Positions 26,401 to 31,380 of a stretch of 36,718 nucleotides of DNA are shown one piece after another; the first letter of the stretch is position 1; each line of letters begins with the position of its first letter. The notes beneath the pieces were generated by a model. It was not told where the DNA came from and did no database searches. It saw only the letters and a program-made list of their open reading frames with translations. Source of the stretch: Prevotella sp. (lineage in GTDB: Bacteria > Bacteroidota > Bacteroidia > Bacteroidales > Bacteroidaceae); NCBI GenBank assembly GCA_017556145.1, contig JAFZCU010000168.1, positions 1 through 36,718 of the forward strand, given 5' to 3'. Position numbers and translations under genes: made by a program.

Positions 26401-26486
26401 GCAATGTTCTGCGGCGTGGCTTTGGCCTGATGGCTAAACAGTGAAACAATAGTCTGGTTTTCAGATAATAATGCAATAGTATTCAT
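17412..26486 (-). CDS. Three-module nonribosomal peptide synthetase, A-T-C-A-T-C-A-T-R (3024 aa)
   Basis: It assembles a tripeptide on carrier domains and releases it by reduction. Approximate domains: A1 10-500 (YTSGSTGVPKG, YGPTE, NQKVDKRAL), T1 510-590 (GLTSISAI), C1 595-1000 (HHLVFDG), A2 1015-1515, T2 1530-1600 (GLTSISAI), C2 1625-2045 (HHLIFDG), A3 2055-2555 (YTSGSTGRPKG, NGKINTKAL), T3 2565-2640 (LGGTSLN) and a terminal reductase 2660-3024 (NAD(P)-binding TGSTGYLG; YIHSK as the Tyr-Lys pair). There is no N-terminal condensation domain, so residue 1 should keep a free amine, and no thioesterase or epimerase. A1-T1 and A2-T2 are close duplicates; A3-T3 is of a different lineage. The start is ATG 26486 rather than the TTG at 26492. 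It follows the NSS transporter gene by 25 bases. No phosphopantetheinyl transferase is in the window. The T2-C2 linker is encoded by a heptamer repeat. Confidence 0.95.
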   Translation of the reverse strand: MNTIALLSENQTIVSLFSHQAKATPQNIAVVYQDKRYTYAEVDEISNRIAGYIASKGLESEDVVSVLIPRCEWMAIASLGVLKAGCAYQPLDPSYPKERLNFMMKDADAKLLIADEALRPIVDEYQGEVLLTKDLVSCAAVSQLPTGPKPDSLFILLYTSGSTGVPKGCMLEHRNLVTFCDWYRRYYDLQPGDHVAAYASYGFDACMMDMYPALTTGAAVYIIPEEIRLDLIALNDYFEDNQISHAFMTTQVGCQFAEMDNHSLKHLSVGGESFIPVEPPTNFQLYNVYGPTECTIFTTAYPIRQFEKNAPIGKPLDSFRLYVVDQQGKLVENGQEGELWISGPQVARGYLNRPEQNAQAFTPNPFCQEPYYDRVYHTGDIVRWLPDGNLQFIGRRDGQVKIRGFRIEMREVESVIKEFPGIKDVTVQAFDEEGGGKFIAAYIVSDEQVDVDALNNFIIERKPPYMVPAATMQIERIPLNQNQKVDKRALPKPVKSVAVAQQLTVQEPQNDLQRELLEMVGKIIHYTEFGIDTPLRYVGLTSISAIRLAATVYKQYGVALDSKNLVKEASVLMIEEAINGTTATSQKHVEEVTVAPLSFSQTGVYVDCINNPEDTQYNIPWVLGFPADTDTELLRKAVLTVLEAHRHIFVHFEADGDDIVQRYAPTALEIPVLNFTDAQLAEHKKAFVRPFDLGKDVLCRMEIAKTESGVFLLLDIHHLVFDGSSLDLFIVQLCDVMEGRSVEAETYTHLNHAADEQKESTEEHKAYYDQLLGACEGATELPPDLPTTFECEKSSELYRPIDLEAVEQFCREHPVTPAHLTLAATLLVFARFTGNNELFISTVSSGRSNIRIQNTFGMFVNTLPLTAKLTDGSVMDFIKEVSESFDEAMRHEQYPFARIAADYGYTPELAFAYQLGMVTRYMQNGHEVSIESLEAGAPKFPLIVRLEIHDGQPCIVTEYDNGKYSETLVAQLTESVVNVLKTFINQPQARLLDISLLSAEQTQLLDSFNDNDVPYDDTQTIVSLFRQQAQKTPENIAVVYKETRMTYRQVDEMSDRIAGYIASKGLGIEDVVSVLIPRCEWMPIISLGVMKAGCAYQPLDPSYPKDRLNFMMKDANAKLLIADEALRPIVDEYQGDVVLTKELTGLPAVSQLPEGPKPDSLFILLYTSGSTGVPKGCQLMHSNLVAFIHWYHRYYDLQETDKVTAYASYGFDANMYDTYPALTRGASLYIIPEEIRLDLIALNEYFEREHITIAFMTTQVAYQFVTTIENHSLKHFSTGGEKLASLEPPKGYKLHNAYGPTETTILETIYQVDEKQKNIPIGKAIDNMRLYIVDSQGHRLPAGAVGELWASGPQVGRGYLNRPDKTAEVFVENPFIVEKKKGNTDKFARCYRTGDVVRYLPDGNIQFVGRQDGQVKIRGFRIELKEVEAVIREFPGIKDVTVQAFDVEGGSGGKFIAAYIVSDEQVDIETLNNFILDQKPPYMVPAVTMQIEAIPLNQNQKVDKRALPKPVKSVAVAQQQAGQAPLNVLEQELHEMVAKIVGNSDFGITTVLGYAGLTSISAIKLAVQVNKRYGVTLDSKSLVKSSTLQTIENEILKGFMAGNVVTTESSSTVANSQLSTLNSQLEKAPLSYPQQGLYVECMKNPTAIVYNIPVSVTFPSGVSADSLADAVAEVVRLHPLLACHFELQDNETVQVWNKEHEAIVGRQKMSDAEYEQYKQGFVMPFRLNEGPLYRLEVVETDTALYLLADFHHLIFDGASLDVFLSQVAARLNGEAIEAEQYTYADYVKHTEESPEAKEFFCKVLADCEDATEIPADLQGTEGQGHTGEAVFPIDMDRIEQFCQTQGITPAHLLLGAVYYTISRYVATRDVYMSTISNGRSDIRLSDTVGMFVNTLALHGHIGEGTVADFLKTVSTDFDEMLRHEQYPYARIAADYGFYSKINFVYQMGVISEYKIGDTPLEIETMELDIPKFKACVLISPHRGKPSVVVQYDDAFYSQQMMAGLAESIAAVVGHFIDTPEVSLRSISIMSERQRQMVEPMHEEGRGDIPVCLLHHGMEQHAVQHPDRLALVASDATFTYAEFNAAANRIANALVERGVKPCDRVAMLLPRTSRVMLSMYGILKTGAAFIPCDPHYPADRIQLILDDSDARYIITDAAHASLVPADKMLDVEALLNHACSDMVTADITPDDLAYLIYTSGSTGRPKGVMLHHRGICNELTAHPVNKRNYIAKNEGHAVLGLTSLSFDGSFVEHGLALFNGLTFVLVHDDYVNDPIEVARLMNDNQVDVICSAQSRLVSFMASDGFMEALRRCLIVMCGGEKFPDGLMHRLQEQTPNAHIFNCYGPTETTVESNCHELTHEECVTVGRPLLNMQECIVDQDLNELPVGVVGELLIGGVQVARGYNNLPDKTAAAFITWKGQCFYRSGDYARWDEKGRVHILGRTDNQVKLRGQRIELGEIESVMMKVEGVNNVIVLIRKLKGKDHLCAYFVADHEIPIEQIKAEISKSLTTYMVPTAYLQLPEMPVTPNGKINTKALPEPQMAAVGEYVAPQNETEQTFCDIFAEVLQTDRVGATDSFFDLGGTSLNVTRVIIEADKRGVHVAYGDVFTNPTPRKLAAFISGTDGASENDAASADRNFNYIPIDTLLKQNTLDAFREGSLYQIGNVLLTGSTGYLGIHILKELIDRNDVPVIWCMVRAESEGKAQNRLKSLLYYYFAKNYKELFGTRIRIVLGDVTKEIQVDEPVDTVFNCAAVVKHFSSGTDIEDVNIGGAVNCMKFCLKTGARLIHTSTYSIGGMSVEGSLAADTVLSERDLYFGQYLDNQYIHSKFVAERMVLDGIAHHGLKAKIMRLGNLAPRSTDGEFQINFSTNSSMGRIRVFKMLGCYPYDMTDSAMEFSPINEVAQAIVLLSQTPDSCTVFHPYNNHPVLFGDVLAGLSKVGGAPVQVEADEFASKMDEAKADPERAKVLQSLMAYQDMAHGQQVRTIEPVNQYTSQVLYRLGFKWSATSWDYIERFLIAINGFGYFE
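21612..21646. repeat. Heptamer tandem repeat in the NRPS T2-C2 linker
   Basis: The units are GAGTTGA, GAGTTGA, GAGTTGA, AAGTTGA and GAGTTGG. On the minus strand they encode ANSQLSTLNSQLE. A closely related peptide (SQLSTVNCQLSTV) is encoded by another heptamer array in the GH43 gene at 36153-36187. Confidence 0.8.
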
Positions 26487-26511
26487 AATCAAAATTGGTT
26501 ATCAGTTCGTT

Positions 26512-27843
26512 TTATATAATATTGACGGATTCGAGGAATACGATGACGATGGCAATAGGAACAAGCCAGCGCAGCATGACCAAGTAGAGGAATGAGCCCC
26601 AACGCGACCCTTGATACCTTGCCTTGGGGACGAACCATCCTGTGAACAACGCCGCTCCCAATGCGCCAACAGGTATCAGGAAATTGGTGCTAAAGGCATT
26701 AGCGGAGTCGAACAGGTTTAGGCCCATCACAGTGAGCCAGTCGGCATGGCCCGTCATCGACAAAATACACAGTGTATTGGTGATGACCTGTATCACAGAG
26801 ACAACAATCACAGTCTGATGCCTATTGAGCGGCTTCTTTGTATTTGCTGTTGCATCACAGAAAAAGGCGACCATCACCTCCATCATAGAGATAGTAGAGG
26901 TAATGGCAGCGACACACATCAGTGCAAAGAAAATAGTGCAGGTCACCGTCGGACTTATCATATGCTGAAACACAGCCGGCAATGTGACGAATGTCAGTTC
27001 CGGTCCTTCAGAGGGACTGAACCCGTAAGCAAACACTGCAGGAAAGACGATCATACCAGCCAGCAATGACACGATCAAGACGAGCACGATCATTTGTACT
27101 GACGTGGATGTAACATTCTGATCCTTGGGCATGTAACCTCCATACGTGACGAGTGCACCCACGCCAACGGATAAAGTAAAGAAGCTGAGTCCCATCGCCT
27201 GCAAGACCACTTTCGAAGTGATTTTCGAGAAGTCTGCCTCAAACAGATAGCGCAGTCCGGTGCTGCCGCCATCGAGGAAAACCATGTGGACAGCCATGAA
27301 TATTAAGATGAGGAACAGCAGCGGCATGAGGATCTTGCTCAGGCGCTCAATGCCCTTGTTGACATCGAACCACAACACTGATGCTGTCAGCACAATGGCT
27401 ACAATGGCATAGATAATCATAACGGGAGCATGCCCCTCAAACGTCTCAAAGTGCGCTGTCAGCGCTTTTGCATCCATACCCACGAACGTGTTCGACGCCG
27501 CCTCAACCATATAGTAGATACACCATCCTGTGACCAAAAAATAGAAGCACATGATAGCCATCACACTCAACAGATTTGTCCATGCCAGCCACTGCCATCG
27601 GCTGGTTCCGCTCACCGCGCGGTAAGCACCATAGGCGCTCCTGCCCGACAGTTTGCCAATCAGGAACTCGTTCATCACCAAAGGCAGTCCAAAGATCAGC
27701 GAACAGGCGATATACAGGATGATGAATGCCCCACCGCCGTTTTCTCCTACGACGTATGGGAACTTCCAGATACTACCCAATCCTACGGCACTGCCTGCAG
27801 CAGCCAACAAGACACCGATTTTCGACGAAAAAGACTTCTCCAT
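26512..27843 (-). CDS. NSS family sodium-dependent amino-acid symporter (443 aa)
   Basis: A member of the neurotransmitter:sodium symporter family, in the inner membrane. The first helix carries the Na+ and substrate-site signature AAAGSAVGLGSIWKFPY followed by VVGENGGGAF. The rest shows about ten further hydrophobic segments. Its length equals that of the bacterial 11-helix members (Tyt1 and MhsT type), which carry tyrosine or other hydrophobic amino acids, rather than 12-helix LeuT. The gene begins 1 base after the MATE gene ends and lies 25 bases before the NRPS, so it is cotranscribed in all likelihood. It probably supplies an amino acid to the synthetase, though family members are also general nutrient transporters. 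A substrate cannot be read from sequence alone. Confidence 0.9.
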   Translation of the reverse strand: MEKSFSSKIGVLLAAAGSAVGLGSIWKFPYVVGENGGGAFIILYIACSLIFGLPLVMNEFLIGKLSGRSAYGAYRAVSGTSRWQWLAWTNLLSVMAIMCFYFLVTGWCIYYMVEAASNTFVGMDAKALTAHFETFEGHAPVMIIYAIVAIVLTASVLWFDVNKGIERLSKILMPLLFLILIFMAVHMVFLDGGSTGLRYLFEADFSKITSKVVLQAMGLSFFTLSVGVGALVTYGGYMPKDQNVTSTSVQMIVLVLIVSLLAGMIVFPAVFAYGFSPSEGPELTFVTLPAVFQHMISPTVTCTIFFALMCVAAITSTISMMEVMVAFFCDATANTKKPLNRHQTVIVVSVIQVITNTLCILSMTGHADWLTVMGLNLFDSANAFSTNFLIPVGALGAALFTGWFVPKARYQGSRWGSFLYLVMLRWLVPIAIVIVFLESVNII

Positions 27844-27844
27844 A

Positions 27845-29608
27845 TTATTCTATTTCACAATTACGATGGAATGTCATATAGACCATGTTCTGGTCGTACA
27901 TATATTTATAACTGATTTGGGAACTAACTCCGTTGACTAGTCGTAGTCCCAGATGCTCTATGCCATCAGGCGTTTCCTGTAACGTTGGGTTAAAGGGGCG
28001 ACCGTCGTCTTTCAGCAGAACGCTGATCATAGGCTCTGTGCAACGGATGTGGATATCGATGAAATGTCGGTCGGGATGCTTCTTGACAGCATACTTGACA
28101 ATGTTGTAAAGCAGTTCTTCACAACAAAGATCGATGTTATTGGTTGTCTGTTTGGGAATGCCACAGTCCTGAAGAAAACTGACAATTTGGCTCAAGGCGT
28201 TCACCACATCACCCTCGGTCAGTCGTATCGAGAAGTTCAGAGCCTTGACCTCGTTAACTTGTGGAATCAGCGTAATAGGTGCTATCTCCGGTCGTCTTAT
28301 GTGCATAACCCATGTATAGGCGAATACCACAATCACCAGCGCGACGGCCGATGAAGGATAACCCCACCATAGCAGGGAAGGGCTGATCTGGACGAAGAGC
28401 CAGACTAATAATACCATCACCACCAGTTGTGCTATGCTGATAAAGATGCTGGCTGTCCGATAGCCCAAGATTTGGTAAAGCGCGTTCAGAATGGCGAGAA
28501 CGGCATATGGTAGTAATATGAGCGAGAAAATGCGCAAGGTTTTGTGCAGCAGATCAGCCACACCGCTATTGCCACTGGCAAACAGATTGCCGAAGGCTTC
28601 CGGCCACACTTCTACGATGAACAATAAAGCCAGTAGTGCAATGCCGACGTAGGTCAGCACGCGTCGCATGAGGATGTTCAGACCCATCATGTCGCGCTCA
28701 CCTATCAGCAGACCTCCAATGGAATAGATGCTACTGCTGACTCCGCCAAGCATCAACTGGACGAGCATGAGAAGTTGCAGACATACAGACCACACATACA
28801 TACCGTCTTCTCCCAACGTATGCATCACGATGCTATTGAAGGCAAAGACACATATGCCCATCAGCAACGTGTTGATACTCATCGGGAAACCTTCCGTGAT
28901 GCAGCGCAAGGCATCCTTTCCCATCCGCTTCCCTGCAAAATGCAGATGGAAAGAACTGTGCTTGCTGCGAAAGTGAGTTAGGCAGAAGGAAATAGAGAAT
29001 ATGAAACAGATGATAGTACCCCATGCCGAGCCAGCGATTCCCATGCCGAAATACTTGATGAACACGACATCGAGCACCAGATTAAGTGCTGTACTCGATA
29101 TAACCGCCACCATAACCAGACGCGGATTGCCGTCAGTCTTTATAAAACTTTGCAGGGTGAATCCAATAATCGTTGGTACAGCACTTAATGCCATGATATG
29201 CATGAAACTGACAGCCATATCAAAGAAACGGCTATTTCGCGGACAGACAAGAGCAACTATTTGCGGCGTCAACAGGAATAAGACGATCGTCAGCAGGATG
29301 CTACTGATGAGTGATGCCGTGACGGCTGTTGTGAACACGCGGTTAGCCTCTTCTGCATCGCGCCGGCCAATAGCCTTGGCTGCCAGGACGGAGCCACCGA
29401 TGCCAAACAGAATACTAATGGTGGGGAACAGCGTAATGATGGGCGTTACAACGTTGATGGCAGAGATGGCGTCAGGACCAATCAGGTTACTGACCACAAT
29501 AGCATCGGTCATGGTAGCCAACCGTTGGGCCAGTGATGCCAGGACGGAGGCGAACATGAAGGTCTTCAAGGCCCTGGAAACCAGATAACTGTTTCTTTTC
29601 TCCGCCAT
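27845..29608 (-). CDS. MATE family exporter fused to an RsbW-like HATPase domain (587 aa)
   Basis: Residues 1-450 form a twelve-helix MATE (multidrug and toxin extrusion) transporter: SLAQRLATMTDAIVVSNLIG near the start, and a second-half repeat with LGGVSSSIYSIGGLLIGERD. Residues 458-587 are an added soluble ATP-binding domain of the GHKL/HATPase_c_2 type found in anti-sigma kinases. It has the N-box CCEELLYNIVKYA (near 498), the D-box LLKDDGRPFNP (near 534) and a glycine-box-like HLGLRLVNGV. Normal MATE proteins stop near residue 450. The start is ATG 29608, not the TTG at 29614. Gaps to neighbours are 7 bases and 1 base. It probably exports the NRPS product, with activity or STAS binding set by the kinase domain. 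The fusion is clear in sequence; the function is inference. Confidence 0.88.
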   Translation of the reverse strand: MAEKRNSYLVSRALKTFMFASVLASLAQRLATMTDAIVVSNLIGPDAISAINVVTPIITLFPTISILFGIGGSVLAAKAIGRRDAEEANRVFTTAVTASLISSILLTIVLFLLTPQIVALVCPRNSRFFDMAVSFMHIMALSAVPTIIGFTLQSFIKTDGNPRLVMVAVISSTALNLVLDVVFIKYFGMGIAGSAWGTIICFIFSISFCLTHFRSKHSSFHLHFAGKRMGKDALRCITEGFPMSINTLLMGICVFAFNSIVMHTLGEDGMYVWSVCLQLLMLVQLMLGGVSSSIYSIGGLLIGERDMMGLNILMRRVLTYVGIALLALLFIVEVWPEAFGNLFASGNSGVADLLHKTLRIFSLILLPYAVLAILNALYQILGYRTASIFISIAQLVVMVLLVWLFVQISPSLLWWGYPSSAVALVIVVFAYTWVMHIRRPEIAPITLIPQVNEVKALNFSIRLTEGDVVNALSQIVSFLQDCGIPKQTTNNIDLCCEELLYNIVKYAVKKHPDRHFIDIHIRCTEPMISVLLKDDGRPFNPTLQETPDGIEHLGLRLVNGVSSQISYKYMYDQNMVYMTFHRNCEIE

Positions 29609-29615
29609 CGTCAAT

Positions 29616-31028
29616 TTACCATTTCGTTGTAAAAATACTGGGCGAAACGGCTAATGTAAACCAGCCCCAGCGAGCACGATTACTGCTACCGTCCTGCTTG
29701 AGGCAAGCCATCGTTTCAGTACCATGCATCTGGGTGTAGCCCACCGTGAAGGAAATATCCTTCGAAAACTGATAACTGGCCTGTAGTTCGATGCTGTGAC
29801 CCAATGTACGGTTGAATTGAGCGAGTTCGGTAGCTACAGCCAGATAGTGATAGGTGGCACTGCAATCCAACTTGCCAATGGGTTTGCCGAAGACACCCAC
29901 AAAGGCATTCTGCAAACCTGGCGTGAAGCCGTTGGTGTAGGCACTCTGATAGAAATAGTCCATGATGCCATAGAATTGGGTACGTGAACCGTAAAGCGGG
30001 GTAAAACCGCCTATTTCAGGGTGACGCACCATGACCAGCGGACCACCATAGGCTACCGGTACATAGTCGTCGCCGCTCAGATGGTCGTAACCCAGTTCAA
30101 AACCGTAGTTGTCAGCAGGTTTGACGGTGGCTTTCACACTGGCCATCCATGCCTTGATAGGCATGGCTTGTTTGATCTCGTTCACCACCTTACCCGTCTG
30201 TCTGTAGTACGAGCCTTCAAGTGTCAGGAACTTAGGATGGTAGTTAAAGTAGCCACCCCACATTTGCTGGTATTTCGTAGCTGGTGGATTGCTATCATAC
30301 TCTACCTTCTTACCTCCAACCATCCTATACTCGCCTGCCTGAATGCCTAAGTTCATAAAGAGCAGCGAGACACCCAACGGGAATTTAGGCAAATCATAAT
30401 GATACCAGATGGTCTGCATGCTTTTGTAGAGCTGTGAGCCGTCATCGTAATAGGTGCCGTTATAGACATTATCACCATTCTGGTTGTAAGCCAGTATGGC
30501 ATGCACTTTATGACCATGGCCTTCATAGCCTACTCGCACAATGTCATGCGACAGGGCTGCTGTGGCAAAGTCGTTAGGGCCAATAATGCGCTCGTCGTCA
30601 TAAGCCAATGCCACACGCCCTATTTGGGCAAAGAGACCGTTCCTGGCCGTCATCTTCACCCAGGCTTCATAGAGATTGAGACTCTGGTTACCCTTCATAC
30701 CCCATACCGCCTTGTTCTGAATGACAGCATGGGCCTGCAAACTTGGCGTCATTCCCAACGTGTCGTCGCCCACCCGCTGCCTTTCATAATCAACGATGAT
30801 GCGGGTACGTCCAAAAAGGAAATGCGAATAATCTTCCGTCTGAGCCGTATTCTCATCAGATCTGGGCAGTCCACCACCACATGTCTCGCCATGAGCCACG
30901 AAGTCGAACCCGACGCTTATCTTGTTAATAGAGTCGGTCATTCCCGAGCTACGCTCGCCTACCCGTAGCCTTTGACCCCAACAGCACATAGATGCTGCTA
31001 ACAATAGTAGCACACCATACTTTCTCAT
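29616..31028 (-). CDS. Outer-membrane barrel, alginate-export (AlgE-like) family (470 aa)
   Basis: A signal peptide (MRKYGVLLLLAASMCCWGQ) is followed by a beta-rich protein whose pattern matches the alginate-export barrel family: LFGRTRIIVDYE, then NLYEAWVKMTARNGLFAQIG followed by RVALAYDDERIIG, where a strand and a conserved DxR-type loop are typical. Many alternating strands follow (FELGYDHLSGDDY, SATYHYLAVATEL, DISFTVGYTQMHG), with an aromatic terminus TTKW. In this family the barrel passes anionic polymers or small molecules outwards. The start at ATG 31028 is preferred to the TTG at 31034. Gaps of 17 and 7 bases to its neighbours place it in the middle of the operon, between the STAS gene and the exporter, so it may be the outer-membrane exit for the NRPS product. 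Confidence 0.78.
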   Translation of the reverse strand: MRKYGVLLLLAASMCCWGQRLRVGERSSGMTDSINKISVGFDFVAHGETCGGGLPRSDENTAQTEDYSHFLFGRTRIIVDYERQRVGDDTLGMTPSLQAHAVIQNKAVWGMKGNQSLNLYEAWVKMTARNGLFAQIGRVALAYDDERIIGPNDFATAALSHDIVRVGYEGHGHKVHAILAYNQNGDNVYNGTYYDDGSQLYKSMQTIWYHYDLPKFPLGVSLLFMNLGIQAGEYRMVGGKKVEYDSNPPATKYQQMWGGYFNYHPKFLTLEGSYYRQTGKVVNEIKQAMPIKAWMASVKATVKPADNYGFELGYDHLSGDDYVPVAYGGPLVMVRHPEIGGFTPLYGSRTQFYGIMDYFYQSAYTNGFTPGLQNAFVGVFGKPIGKLDCSATYHYLAVATELAQFNRTLGHSIELQASYQFSKDISFTVGYTQMHGTETMACLKQDGSSNRARWGWFTLAVSPSIFTTKW

Positions 31029-31045
31029 AGGCAAGGGTAATTTGC

Positions 31046-31348
31046 TTATTCAAACTCAAACAGATCGACAAATCCCGTCAGACGGAACACGTTCATGATG
31101 TCGTCGTTCACATGCTTCATCGTCACACGGCTGCCACCGGCCTTGGCACTTTTCAGGATACTGATGAGGATACGCAGACCGCTTGAAGCGATATACTCCA
31201 GTTTCTCACAGTCGATGACGACATCCTTTCCTTCACTGTTGTAGAGGGGCTTCAGTACCTCTTCTGCCTCCACAGCGGCAGCGGTATCCATCTCTCCTTC
31301 TAACGTGGCAACCCATTTGCCTTCCAATTCTTCAATTTTGGTAATCAT
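31046..31348 (-). CDS. STAS-domain anti-sigma-factor antagonist (100 aa)
   Basis: A single-domain STAS protein of the SpoIIAA/RsbV type, cytoplasmic. The hallmark phospho-acceptor loop is in LEYIASSGLRILISILKSAK, where Ser55 or Ser56 would be phosphorylated by an RsbW-like kinase and dephosphorylated by a SpoIIE phosphatase. The C-terminal helix-strand region (VTMKHVNDDIMNVFRLTGF) is also typical. It is adjacent to the SpoIIE gene (12-base gap formed by a heptamer repeat) and just before the porin and MATE-kinase genes. Two possible kinases are encoded in the operon: the C-terminal domains of the SpoIIE protein and of the MATE fusion. No sigma factor is nearby. Confidence 0.92.
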   Translation of the reverse strand: MITKIEELEGKWVATLEGEMDTAAAVEAEEVLKPLYNSEGKDVVIDCEKLEYIASSGLRILISILKSAKAGGSRVTMKHVNDDIMNVFRLTGFVDLFEFE

Positions 31349-31352
31349 AATT

Positions 31353-31380
31353 ATTCACTATTAACTATTCACTATTTTCT
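31353..31380. repeat. Heptamer tandem repeat at the SpoIIE-STAS junction
   Basis: The units are ATTCACT, ATTAACT, ATTCACT and ATTTTCT. On the minus strand they encode the final residues of the SpoIIE protein (KIVNS), its stop codon and the gap before the STAS gene. Confidence 0.7.
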
